From assembly GCA_017612555.1 (NCBI GenBank), contig JAGAFR010000072.1, forward strand, positions 1 to 32,093: a stretch of DNA of 32,093 nt, written 5' to 3'. This document shows, piece by piece, positions 15,703 through 24,050 of the stretch. The DNA comes from Lachnospiraceae bacterium. GTDB taxonomy: Bacteria > Bacillota > Clostridia > Lachnospirales > Lachnospiraceae. The translations under genes and the position numbers were made by a program. The first letter of the stretch is position 1. Each line of letters begins with the position of its first letter. The notes under the pieces are model-generated. The model worked only from the letters and a program-made list of their open reading frames with translations, did not search any database and was not told the DNA's origin.

Positions 15703-16926
15703 ATGAAAGCATATGAAAGATTTATAAAGTACATATCGATCAACACACAATCTGACGAGAACTCCGGTACCCACCCGAGTACCTCCGCTCAGTTTGAGCT
15801 TGCCAAGGTTCTTGTGGATGAGCTTCATGACATGGGAGTTGATGCATCGGTTGATGATAAGTGCTATGTTATGGCGCATCTTCCGGCAACGCCCGGATAC
15901 GAAGACCGCCCGACACTGGGATTCATCTCGCATATGGACTCCGCACCGGCATACAGCGGGGAAGGGATCAAACCGGTTTTTTGCGAAAATTATGACGGCG
16001 GTGATGTAACGTATCCCTGCGGGAAGGTTATGAAAGTGGCTGATTTTCCGTTCCTTAAAGATCTTGCAGGCGAGACTCTTATCACAAGTGACGGGACCAC
16101 GCTCCTTGCGGCGGATGACAAGGCAGGAGTTGCCGAGATCATGACGGCGATCTCTGTGATCACGGAAGAGAACAGAGCACATGGCCCCATCGCGATCGCT
16201 TTTACTCCGGATGAGGAGATCGGAGAGGGAGCTGACAATTTTGATGTGAAAGCTTTCGGAGCTGATTTTGCATATACCGTTGATGGCGGAGATGTGGGTC
16301 AGATTGAATACGAGAACTTCAATGCCGCTGACGCGAAGATAGAGATCACGGGAGTGTCGGTTCACCCGGGAAGTGCAAAGGATGTGATGATCAATGCACT
16401 GAATGTCGCACATGAGCTTCACGGGATGCTTCCGGAAGAGAAAAGGCCTGAGCATACCGAGGGTTATGAAGGATTTTTTCATCTTGTCGGTATGAGCGGA
16501 GACTGTTCCCGGGCAAAGCTTCACTATATAATCCGCGATCATGACAGGCAAAAGTTTGAAGAAATGAAGTCGTTCATGAAACACTGTGCAGACAGTATCA
16601 ATGAACGATATGGAAACGGTACCGTAGTTCTGACGCTTTCCGACAGCTATTACAACATGAAGGAAAGAATAGCGGATCACATGCATCTTATCAGGACGGC
16701 AGAGAAGGCCATAGAAGCAGTGGGTCTTAAGAGTACGGCGATCCCGATAAGGGGCGGCACGGACGGTGCAAGACTGTCATATATGGGACTTCCGTGTCCG
16801 AACCTTGGAACGGGAGGATTCAACTTTCACGGACCGTTTGAGTGTATAACCGTTGAACGCATGGACCGTGCGTGCGGCGTGATAGTTAATATAATTGAAG
16901 AATACGCGGAAAATGTGATACAATAA
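15703..16926 (+). CDS. pepT: Peptidase T (tripeptide aminopeptidase)
   Basis: 407 residues, matching the usual ~408. It is an M20-family dizinc aminopeptidase of the cytoplasm that removes the N-terminal residue from tripeptides. Visible metal and catalytic motifs are HMDSAP near 78-83, ADDKAG, TPDEEIGEG with the Glu pair, TVDGGD, and a late His in FNFHGPFE. VSVHPGSAKD marks the lid/dimerisation domain. I chose the ATG at 15703 because PepT proteins begin MKAYERxxxY. An upstream TTG at 15664 or ATG at 15679 would make part of an inverted repeat coding. The ribosome-binding site is weak (GAAGAAAG). It is the most conventional gene of this region. Confidence 0.95.
   Translation: MKAYERFIKYISINTQSDENSGTHPSTSAQFELAKVLVDELHDMGVDASVDDKCYVMAHLPATPGYEDRPTLGFISHMDSAPAYSGEGIKPVFCENYDGGDVTYPCGKVMKVADFPFLKDLAGETLITSDGTTLLAADDKAGVAEIMTAISVITEENRAHGPIAIAFTPDEEIGEGADNFDVKAFGADFAYTVDGGDVGQIEYENFNAADAKIEITGVSVHPGSAKDVMINALNVAHELHGMLPEEKRPEHTEGYEGFFHLVGMSGDCSRAKLHYIIRDHDRQKFEEMKSFMKHCADSINERYGNGTVVLTLSDSYYNMKERIADHMHLIRTAEKAIEAVGLKSTAIPIRGGTDGARLSYMGLPCPNLGTGGFNFHGPFECITVERMDRACGVIVNIIEEYAENVIQ
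16895..16924 (+). promoter_or_regulatory. Putative internal promoter for the flavoprotein gene
   Basis: TTGAAG (16895-16900), an 18-bp spacer and TACAAT (16919-16924) lie across the end of pepT. A transcript would start near 16931, about 4 nt before the ATG at 16935, which has no Shine-Dalgarno sequence. Confidence 0.4.
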
Positions 16927-16934
16927 ACGTTACT

Positions 16935-18128
16935 ATGAAATACCTGATACTCGGAGCAGGGCCTGCCGGCCTGACATTTGCAAATATGCTGCTTAGCAGC
17001 GGCGAAGATGACTTTCTTGTTATCGAGAAGGAGAACAGTGCCGGAGGACTGTGCAGGAGCTGCATGGTTGACGGAAGTCCATTCGATATCGGCGGCGGGC
17101 ATTTTCTGGATGTACGGGATCCTGACGTAACAAAGTTCGTGTTCGGGTTTCTGCATGAGGATGAATGGGACAGGTACGAGCGTGACTCGAGGATCGATCT
17201 GTACGGAGATATCATAGGAAGCCCTATCGAGGCTAATATATGGCAGCTGCCGGATAAGAAACAGGAGAGGTTCCTGCATCATATCGCTGAGGCCGGCTGC
17301 AACAGGGGCGAACCGATGCCCGAAAAGTTCACCGATTGGATCGAGTGGAAGCTGGGCCTGGCGATCGCCGAAGATTATATGCTTCCGTATAATCGCAAGA
17401 TGTTCGGTGAGGATCTTGACAGCCTTGGTACATACTGGTTGGAAAAGCTTCCCAACGTATCCTATGAAGAAACGAAACGTTCATGCGCCGAACACAGACC
17501 ATACGGGACGCAGCCCGGTCATGCGAAGTTCTTCTATCCTCACAGCTACGGATACGGAGAGGCATTTATCCGGATGGCATCAGCACTCGGAGATCGGATA
17601 CATTATAACGAGCCGGTCTTTTCGATCGATTACGACAACAGGATCGTAAACGGAAAATACAGTGCGGACAAAATAATCGTAACGATCCCTTGGACCGGTG
17701 TCAGAGAACATATCGGTCTGCCCGGTAAGCTTACGGACAGTATAGGAAAGCTTCGGTACAGTTCCGTAGTTATCGAATACGTTCCGGAAAACATGGACAC
17801 CAAGGCTCATTGGATATACTATCCGGATCCGAAACTGTCCTATCACAGGATACTTGTCCGGCATAACTTCTGTCCCGGTTCGAAAGGTTACTGGACCGAG
17901 ACGAACCTTACAAGGTTTGACGAGGATAAGGCTGCAGAAGAAGGCAGGACCTATTTTGTTAATGAATATGCATATCCTCTTAATACGATAGGAAAACAGG
18001 AGCTGATGAAGGAGCTCCTTGAATATACGGCATCGAAGAACATATACGGACTTGGCCGATGGGGTGAGTGGCAGCATTACAATTCGGATGTTGTTATTAG
18101 GAGAGCGATGGAGCTTTCAATAAATTAA
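16935..18128 (+). CDS. FAD-dependent oxidoreductase, protoporphyrinogen oxidase / UDP-galactopyranose mutase-like
   Basis: 397 residues. The N-terminus is a Rossmann FAD-binding motif, ILGAGPAGLTFA, followed at about 28-60 by VIEKENSAGGLCRS and FDIGGGHFL, as in amine oxidases and UDP-galactopyranose mutases. The middle contains YNRKMFGEDLDSLGTYWL, similar to the YNxKxW segment of UGM-like proteins. A C-terminal GLGRWGEW matches the second FAD-contacting motif of that group. There is no signal peptide. The gene precedes a GT-C membrane glycosyltransferase, so a role in making or altering a nucleotide sugar or lipid-linked sugar is plausible, but a true mutase assignment is not secure. Confidence 0.7.
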   Translation: MKYLILGAGPAGLTFANMLLSSGEDDFLVIEKENSAGGLCRSCMVDGSPFDIGGGHFLDVRDPDVTKFVFGFLHEDEWDRYERDSRIDLYGDIIGSPIEANIWQLPDKKQERFLHHIAEAGCNRGEPMPEKFTDWIEWKLGLAIAEDYMLPYNRKMFGEDLDSLGTYWLEKLPNVSYEETKRSCAEHRPYGTQPGHAKFFYPHSYGYGEAFIRMASALGDRIHYNEPVFSIDYDNRIVNGKYSADKIIVTIPWTGVREHIGLPGKLTDSIGKLRYSSVVIEYVPENMDTKAHWIYYPDPKLSYHRILVRHNFCPGSKGYWTETNLTRFDEDKAAEEGRTYFVNEYAYPLNTIGKQELMKELLEYTASKNIYGLGRWGEWQHYNSDVVIRRAMELSIN

Positions 18129-18216
18129 GGAGTGTCGCGCATTTGGATCGCCTGCGGCGATGGGCGCTCCACGTGTAGACAGGTTCTTCCCACTGCGTGG
18201 GCCCCTCCTATCTACA
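18129..18216. repeat. Two-hairpin structured element between flavoprotein and glycosyltransferase genes
   Basis: Hairpin 1: ATCGCC-TGC-GGCGAT (18147-18161), extended outward by GCGC (18137-18140, 18164-18167) and GGA/TCC. Hairpin 2: CCCAC-TGC-GTGGG (18189-18201) inside an outer stem AGG/CCT and TGTAGA/TCTACA (18174-18179, 18211-18216). Both have a TGC loop. No T-run follows. The architecture looks like an intergenic palindromic repeat. Confidence 0.6.
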
Positions 18217-18234
18217 GTTTGTGGTTTATAGATT

Positions 18235-19866
18235 ATGAGAAACATTAGAGAATACTTCAGCGAAGAGTTAAACAGATATAAGGTAAGTGCACTTCTAATT
18301 TTTATTGCAGTCATCACTGCACTTGCATGGCAGAGCGATGACAGTTATCACGCCTATATCATGGCGAAGAACCTCGTGGATGGAAACGGATTTGTATATA
18401 ACATAGGACAGAGGGCAACAGCGACAACTTGTCCGTTGTTCACGCTTGTTGTTGCGGCGGGATATTTTGTGATAAGGGATATGTTTTTTGTGTCTCTCCT
18501 TATCAACATCATATTCTCAAGTCTTGCTTTTTATATACTCGTGTGGGATTTTTGCAAGACCAGGCGTCAGATCATTGCCTGTCTGTTCGTCCTGATTGGA
18601 TCGGTGAGCTTCGTCAGTTATACGACATCGGGTCTTGAAAACAGCATGCTGTTCTTCCTCGGCGCATGCTATGCAAAAGTGTATTTTGCAAGCGAGAGAT
18701 ATAACACAAAGAAGATGTTCATACTGGCGATACTCGTAGCCCTCATCGCAATGACAAGGATGGATGCTGCGCTCATAGTCGCACCGATGTCGCTGTATGT
18801 GTACCTGACAAGACGTGACGGAGTGTCCTTCGGAAAAGCAGTATTTCTCGGGATCACCGGACTGATGCCGTTCGTTTTGTGGGAGCTTTTCTCAACGTTC
18901 TACTATGGATTTCCCGCCCCGAATACTGCGTATGCCAAGCTTGGCACTGATTTTCCGATCATGGATTATCTCGTAAGAGGGATGGGGTATTTTCTTAATG
19001 CGTTATTGTGCGATCCGGTGCTGCTCATAGTTCCGATCGCTGCGATCTTTGCAGCAATATACGTAAGAAAAGCACAGTACCTTTTGTTCATGACAGGCCC
19101 CATACTGTACGGGATCTATCTTCTGTACGTGGGCGGTGATTTTATGATGGGAAGGCATTTTACACTGTCGTTCTTTCTGTCACTTATATGCTACATGGAT
19201 ATCAAGAACCGTGAATTTTCGGTTCTCGGAAAAGGTGCATCATTCAATAAAAAATTTGTTATCGTGTCGGCGGCTGCCATCATATATACGGGCATCGCAC
19301 AGCCGGTCACGCAGCAGTTCACGTTCGGAAGGACTTTCGGATCCGCCATATCGGATGAGAGGGCAGGTTATTTTCAGACGTCGAGTCTGTTCAACAATCT
19401 GTATTCGCTCGTAAGGAACGGGCGGCTTTGCATCAGGGACACATGGAATGAAAACGGAGTTGATGAGATACGTGAAAATCACATGCCCGGGGGTATTCTT
19501 GAGAGCGTACCCGGTATCACGAAGTATTACAACAATGATCTTTATTTGAACGACCTGTATGCGCTGGGAGATCCGTTCCTGGCACATCTGCCTGCGGTAG
19601 TGGAGCCGGGCTGGAGGATAGGACATATGTGGAGGCAGGCACCGGAAGGATACTCCGATATGATACTGTTTTCATACACTCCCAATTCGATAAAAAATGA
19701 AGATGCCAGGGCGTACTACCGGATCATCGATGAGATAACAAGAGGTCCCCTGTTTGATAAAGACAGGATACAAAAGGTCATCGACATCAACCTTGGCAGA
19801 TACGATTACCTGATAGATAACTACAAGGCTACTCTTGATGAAAACCATAAACAGATAAACAAGTAA
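18235..19866 (+). CDS. GT-C-fold membrane glycosyltransferase
   Basis: 543 residues. A first helix (about 15-35) is followed by WQSDDSYHAYIMAKNLVDG, a loop with an acidic pair typical of GT-C enzymes that use polyprenyl-phosphate sugars. The following GFVYNIGQRATATTCPLFTL resembles the NxGERVEGYTxPLW stretch seen in AftB-like arabinofuranosyltransferases. About nine more hydrophobic helices run to about residue 390, and the last ~150 residues form a soluble domain likely outside the cell. The family adds sugars to envelope glycans or proteins on the outer face. Donor and acceptor are unknown. The gene follows a flavoprotein possibly involved in sugar metabolism, and no good ribosome-binding site is visible. 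Confidence 0.7.
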   Translation: MRNIREYFSEELNRYKVSALLIFIAVITALAWQSDDSYHAYIMAKNLVDGNGFVYNIGQRATATTCPLFTLVVAAGYFVIRDMFFVSLLINIIFSSLAFYILVWDFCKTRRQIIACLFVLIGSVSFVSYTTSGLENSMLFFLGACYAKVYFASERYNTKKMFILAILVALIAMTRMDAALIVAPMSLYVYLTRRDGVSFGKAVFLGITGLMPFVLWELFSTFYYGFPAPNTAYAKLGTDFPIMDYLVRGMGYFLNALLCDPVLLIVPIAAIFAAIYVRKAQYLLFMTGPILYGIYLLYVGGDFMMGRHFTLSFFLSLICYMDIKNREFSVLGKGASFNKKFVIVSAAAIIYTGIAQPVTQQFTFGRTFGSAISDERAGYFQTSSLFNNLYSLVRNGRLCIRDTWNENGVDEIRENHMPGGILESVPGITKYYNNDLYLNDLYALGDPFLAHLPAVVEPGWRIGHMWRQAPEGYSDMILFSYTPNSIKNEDARAYYRIIDEITRGPLFDKDRIQKVIDINLGRYDYLIDNYKATLDENHKQINK

Positions 19867-19878
19867 GGAGGAACGCAC

Positions 19879-20568
19879 ATGAAACTGTATCATTATCTTC
19901 TTTCGATCGTATTGATCCTGACGGGGTTGGTATTCCTTGTATACTCGGAGATAGAGGTCGAGTTCATCTGTATTGTGGCCGCGTGCGCATTTGCGGTCGC
20001 GGGTATTGCATCTGTCATTTCATACTTCGTAAGGGAAGCCGCGGAAAGCTTCTACCGGCTTGACCTGGTGCACGGTATAATGGCACTTTTCCTGGCGGTT
20101 GTGTTCGTCACGAAAAGGGAAGAGATCGCGGAATATTTTTCGATAATGATCGGATGTATTCTTGTTGCAAACGGAGTTGTAAAGCTTCAACACGCAGTTG
20201 ACATGAAAAGGATCGACAGGAAGATGAGAAAGGTGACGGAAACCTGGCTCATCGTTGTGATCTTTTCACTCTTAGTCATTGCAGCGGGAACCATCGCCAT
20301 ATATGCGCCGCCTTCGGAAGAAAGGACGCTGTTCGTATATTTTGGCATAGCCTTCGTTGTGGCAGGTATAACGGATATCTTTACTCAGTTTGTATTTAAC
20401 AGGAAAGTAAGATCATTCCATAAAGCGGCTGAAGAAGCATTGGAAGAAAAGATGGATTCGCAGACAGCAGCTCATCAGGCAGCAGACCCTCAGCCTGAAG
20501 AGGCTTCGGATAAAGTAGAAACAATCCCGGAGGAGATCGTATCGGATGCAGTTGATCCGGAAGCTTAA
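19879..20568 (+). CDS. HdeD-like (DUF308) membrane protein
   Basis: 229 residues with about six hydrophobic helices in pairs across residues 5-180, the usual HdeD/DUF308 pattern, then an acidic, soluble C-terminal tail rich in Glu and Ala. The Shine-Dalgarno sequence AAGGAGGA precedes the ATG at an ideal distance. The family is linked to acid resistance in Escherichia coli, but members in Firmicutes have no firm role. The end overlaps the next gene by 23 bp, placing it in front of the housekeeping block. Confidence 0.75.
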   Translation: MKLYHYLLSIVLILTGLVFLVYSEIEVEFICIVAACAFAVAGIASVISYFVREAAESFYRLDLVHGIMALFLAVVFVTKREEIAEYFSIMIGCILVANGVVKLQHAVDMKRIDRKMRKVTETWLIVVIFSLLVIAAGTIAIYAPPSEERTLFVYFGIAFVVAGITDIFTQFVFNRKVRSFHKAAEEALEEKMDSQTAAHQAADPQPEEASDKVETIPEEIVSDAVDPEA

Positions 20569-21982
20569 GGAAAAAAAGGACAGTAAGAATTATCCTTTTC
20601 ATATGCCGGGGCATAAAAGGATGCTCGCAGGCGATGAGCTCCTGGAGAGGATCTGCGGAATAGATGTCACGGAGACGGATGATCTTGATAATCTCCATGA
20701 TGCAAAAGGGATATTAAAGGAAGCACAGGAACATGCCGCAAAGGTGTTCGGAAGCGACGAGACATACTTTCTCGTAAACGGTTCGACGGGCGGAATTCTT
20801 GCAGCTATAAACGGAAGCGTTACGACAGGTGATGATATCGTGATCGCCGCTAACTGCCACAGATCGGTGTATAATGCAGCGATGCTTAGCGGCGCGACAT
20901 CGCACATCATCACGCCGGGGACCGAGACGTTCTGTGATATAAACGCGGGGATAACGGCAGCAGCCGTAGCAGCGGCCCTTAAGCAGTGTGACAGTGGAAA
21001 CAGAAAAGCAGTCGTCATCACGAGTCCTACTTATGAAGGCATAACAAGCGATATAAAAGCGATCGCGGATGTGTGTCATAAAGAGGGAGCGGTACTTATA
21101 GTCGATGCCGCACATGGAGCTCACCTTGGATTCTCGGAGTATTTTCCCGACAGTCCGATCGGCATCGCGGATGTAGTAGTAACTTCGGTTCACAAGACAC
21201 TTCCGGCGATGACGCAGACCGCTTTGATACATATAAAAAAAGACTGTCCAGCGAAGGATCGTATACGGCAGATGCTGTCGGTGTTCATGACATCAAGCCC
21301 GTCATATGTTCTGATGGCATCGATCGATTCGGTTGCTTATCTTCTGGAAGACAGAGGCCCGGAACTGTTTGCGGCATATGAAGCAAGGCTTGACCGGTTT
21401 TATGACATTGCAAAGAGTTTTAACAACCTTAGCATACTGTGCAGGGAAAAGCTGACGGATGCAGGTTCGGCGGATTTTGACAGAAGCAAGATCGTTGTGA
21501 GCGATCTGACGGGAAGTCTGACGGGAAGCAGCCTTTGCCGGATCCTTCATGATCAATATGATATCAGTATCGAAATGGCAGCCGATACCTATGTCATACT
21601 CATGACGAGCATTGCCGATACCGATGAAGGGTTTGACAGACTGATATCCGCGCTTTCCGACACAGACCGGATGCTTGAGGGCAAGCGATGCGAGAAGAAA
21701 CCTCGGGGCATCATAAAGAGGACGTTTGACAGGATCGCGATCGGACGCATAAAAGAAGTGCTGTTTGACGGCAGAAAGAGCGTTCCGATTGAAAAGGCGG
21801 AAGGGAAGACAGCAGCTGATTTTGTATCAATATATCCGCCCGGGATACCGGTGATTCTTCCCGGAGAAGTCATAACGAAAGAAAAGATAGAAACCGTAGT
21901 TGATGCGGTCAGATCCGGCCGTGACGTACCGGGACTTATAGACGGAGAGATAGCGGTAACATGGGAAAGATATTCTACCTGA
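20546..21982 (+). CDS. Orn/Lys/Arg decarboxylase family protein (YaaO-like)
   Basis: 478 residues, fold-I PLP enzyme. The N-terminal FHMPGHKR (about 14-21) is characteristic of the family, as is VDAAHGAHLGF (cofactor contact) and the SVHKTLPAMTQTA stretch with the PLP-binding lysine. A C-terminal PPGIPVILPGE matches the usual end domain. The gene sits at the head of a block matching yaaO-tmk-yaaQ-yaaR-holB of Bacillus subtilis, which supports a YaaO-type assignment. The substrate (lysine, arginine or ornithine) cannot be fixed from the sequence. GGAGGAG lies about 10 nt before the start inside the HdeD-like gene, and the end overlaps the next gene by 22 bp. Confidence 0.88.
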   Translation: MQLIRKLKEKKDSKNYPFHMPGHKRMLAGDELLERICGIDVTETDDLDNLHDAKGILKEAQEHAAKVFGSDETYFLVNGSTGGILAAINGSVTTGDDIVIAANCHRSVYNAAMLSGATSHIITPGTETFCDINAGITAAAVAAALKQCDSGNRKAVVITSPTYEGITSDIKAIADVCHKEGAVLIVDAAHGAHLGFSEYFPDSPIGIADVVVTSVHKTLPAMTQTALIHIKKDCPAKDRIRQMLSVFMTSSPSYVLMASIDSVAYLLEDRGPELFAAYEARLDRFYDIAKSFNNLSILCREKLTDAGSADFDRSKIVVSDLTGSLTGSSLCRILHDQYDISIEMAADTYVILMTSIADTDEGFDRLISALSDTDRMLEGKRCEKKPRGIIKRTFDRIAIGRIKEVLFDGRKSVPIEKAEGKTAADFVSIYPPGIPVILPGEVITKEKIETVVDAVRSGRDVPGLIDGEIAVTWERYST

Positions 21983-22557
21983 CGGGCAAGAGCTGTGCAG
22001 GTAAAGACAGTATATATAATGTGCTCATAAAAGATGAGGGATTAAACCTTCGTCCGGTCATTCGCTATACCACAAGGCCGATAAGGGACGGCGAGATCGA
22101 CGGAGTCACTTATCATTTTGTAGACATGGACGGATACAGATCATACAAAGAGTCCGGCAAGATCATCGAAGAGCAGGTGTATCATACCGTGTTCGGGGAC
22201 TGGTATTATTTTACCGTGGACGACGGGATGATAGATCTTGATAAGGACAGCTACCTTGCCATAGGAGTGCTCACTTCCTATGAAGGGACGAGAGATTACT
22301 TCGGAAAGGATTCAGTCCTTCCGATATACATAGAGCTTGATGACGGAGAGCGTCTTCAAAGGGCGCTTAACAGGGAAAGGCTTCCGGAGAACGGAAAGTA
22401 CGCGGAAATGTGTCGGAGATTTCTTGCCGATTCGGAAGATTTTCGCGAAGAACGGATAGAGGAGCTTGGTATCCCGAAGGAGTCCAGATTTGAAAATGAT
22501 GATCTGGATGAATGCGCGGGGAGGATCAGGACATGGATATTAAAGTCAATCAGGTAA
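21961..22557 (+). CDS. Guanylate-kinase-like P-loop kinase
   Basis: 198 residues. A P-loop, GKSCAGKD (9-16), is followed by [21 protein letters not shown] (36-56), which matches the guanylate-kinase GMP-binding region (TTRxxRxGExxGxxYxF). The residue after the P-loop lysine is Asp rather than the usual Ser/Thr, a GKD variant known from other nucleoside-monophosphate kinases. It occupies the position where tmk (thymidylate kinase) stands in Bacillus subtilis, overlapping both neighbours. It could phosphorylate GMP/dGMP or act on another nucleotide. The housekeeping guanylate kinase may be elsewhere. Confidence 0.75.
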   Translation: MGKIFYLTGKSCAGKDSIYNVLIKDEGLNLRPVIRYTTRPIRDGEIDGVTYHFVDMDGYRSYKESGKIIEEQVYHTVFGDWYYFTVDDGMIDLDKDSYLAIGVLTSYEGTRDYFGKDSVLPIYIELDDGERLQRALNRERLPENGKYAEMCRRFLADSEDFREERIEELGIPKESRFENDDLDECAGRIRTWILKSIR

Positions 22558-22976
22558 TGCCTGCAACCCAGACAAATGATATGAACCAGACGAACGCACC
22601 GACAGATGATGCGTTCCGTTTCACGCTCATGAGCGCCATCGAGGAAGAGGGGCTTCAGGAACGCCTCGGACTCATGTATGAAGACATCACGATGCAGGGC
22701 AACAAGATCACCAAGCATATGGATGTCAAGGATATGAAGCGTTATCGCACGCTGATCAAAGAGTTCATGAATGAGATCGTCAACAGATCCCACAAGTTCT
22801 CGCGAGAGAACTTCCTTGACCGTAAGGGGCGTCACAGGGTGTACGGGATCATACGGCGTGTGGATGAGACGTTGGATGAGCTGGCGCAGGAACTGATGAA
22901 GGATGAGAAGGATCACCTCGCGATCCTCGCCAAGGTGGGCGAGATACGCGGACTGCTCCTGGATATTTTGACATAA
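22533..22976 (+). CDS. yaaR: YaaR family protein (DUF327)
   Basis: 147 residues, equal to the usual YaaR length. A helical protein with the family-typical [25 protein letters not shown] stretch (about 90-114) and many charged residues, with no membrane segment. Function is unknown in all members. It is placed as in Bacillus subtilis between the kinase and holB. I chose the ATG at 22533 because GGGGAGG lies 8 nt upstream. An in-frame ATG at 22512 has no ribosome-binding site. It overlaps the kinase gene by 25 bp. Confidence 0.88.
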   Translation: MDIKVNQVMPATQTNDMNQTNAPTDDAFRFTLMSAIEEEGLQERLGLMYEDITMQGNKITKHMDVKDMKRYRTLIKEFMNEIVNRSHKFSRENFLDRKGRHRVYGIIRRVDETLDELAQELMKDEKDHLAILAKVGEIRGLLLDILT

Positions 22977-23002
22977 ATGATACTCAGTTGTAGCCAAGCG
23001 AA

Positions 23003-23037
23003 CGATGTGAAAGTTTCTGAAGAAACTATTCACATCG
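23003..23037 (+). repeat. 15-bp stem-loop in the yaaR-holB spacer
   Basis: Left arm 23003-23017 and right arm 23022-23037 pair over 15 bp with a single bulged A and a TGAA loop. It starts 26 nt after the yaaR stop and ends 19 nt before the holB ATG. No T-run follows, so it may be an mRNA-processing or translational-control hairpin, or a repeat unit. Confidence 0.65.
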
Positions 23038-23056
23038 AGAACGTAACGGTAAAAAT

Positions 23057-24049
23057 ATGAAATTCAGCAACATCGTCGGACAATCGCATATCAAGGACCA
23101 TTTGCGGATCGCGATCACGTCGGGCAGGATCAGCCAGGCTTACCTGATCACGGGCGAGCGCATGCAGGGCAAGGAGTTCATCGCACGTATTTTTGCGAAT
23201 GCTCTCGTATGTGAGCATCCCGAGGACGGATTTGAACCTTGCGGCAAATGCAAATCCTGCATCCAGGCAGCGAGCGCAAACCACCCTGATATCATCACCG
23301 TAACGCATCAGAAGCCTAACACGATATCGGTCGATGACATAAGGGAGCAGATCGTATCCGATGCACAGGTTAAGCCTTACCAGAGCAAGTGGAAGATCTA
23401 TATCATGAACGAAGCGGAAAAGATGACACCGCAGGCGCAGAACGCCCTTCTCAAAACTCTTGAAGAGCCGCCGGAATACGTTGTCATTATGCTGCTCGCG
23501 ACGTCGGTCTCAACGATGCTTCCCACCATCATAAGCAGATGCGTTCAGCTCGATATGAGACCGGTAGAAGACGGTGTCGTAAAGCATCATCTGATGAATG
23601 AGGTACAGGTACCGGATTACAGAGCGGACATATGCACGGCCTTTGCAAGAGGTAATATAGGAAAAGCCAGGAACCTTGCGACCAGCGAGGATTTTGAAGA
23701 GATCAAGGAAGAGGCCGTCAGGATACTCAAGACCGTCAGAAAGATGGATATGTCAAAGCTCATCGAAACGCTTGTACAGATGACGGAATACAAACTGAGC
23801 GTGTATGATCTTCTCGATATAATGACCGTATGGTACAGAGATGTTCTGCTGTATAAAGCAACGATGGATGAGAGCTCACTCGTGTTCCGGGATGAAGTAG
23901 AGGCCATCATCAGGGAAGCGGAATATGACAGCTATGAAGGTATTGAAAAGATACTGCGAACGATAGATAAGACAAGGCAGAGACTACGGGCAAACGTGAA
24001 TTATGAGCTGGCAATGGAAATGCTGCTGCTTGCGATAAAGGAGAATTGA
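23057..24049 (+). CDS. holB: DNA polymerase III delta' subunit
   Basis: 330 residues, as in Bacillus subtilis HolB (329). It is part of the clamp loader that places the beta clamp on DNA. The N-terminus has the family FSNIVGQSHIKDHL, a degenerate P-loop GERMQGKE (as usual for delta', which does not hydrolyse ATP), the zinc motif CGKCKSC with a preceding Cys, and then NALLKTLEEPP and the SRC motif (ISRCVQ). The ribosome-binding site is weak. The spacer upstream holds a 15-bp hairpin. Only one base separates its stop from the ricT start. Confidence 0.93.
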   Translation: MKFSNIVGQSHIKDHLRIAITSGRISQAYLITGERMQGKEFIARIFANALVCEHPEDGFEPCGKCKSCIQAASANHPDIITVTHQKPNTISVDDIREQIVSDAQVKPYQSKWKIYIMNEAEKMTPQAQNALLKTLEEPPEYVVIMLLATSVSTMLPTIISRCVQLDMRPVEDGVVKHHLMNEVQVPDYRADICTAFARGNIGKARNLATSEDFEEIKEEAVRILKTVRKMDMSKLIETLVQMTEYKLSVYDLLDIMTVWYRDVLLYKATMDESSLVFRDEVEAIIREAEYDSYEGIEKILRTIDKTRQRLRANVNYELAMEMLLLAIKEN

Positions 24050-24050
24050 T

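Noticed and set aside
15688-16686. Long (over 300 residue) minus-strand reading frame inside pepT
   Set aside because: It is entirely antisense to an intact, well-conserved pepT, has no recognisable motif and no ribosome-binding site.
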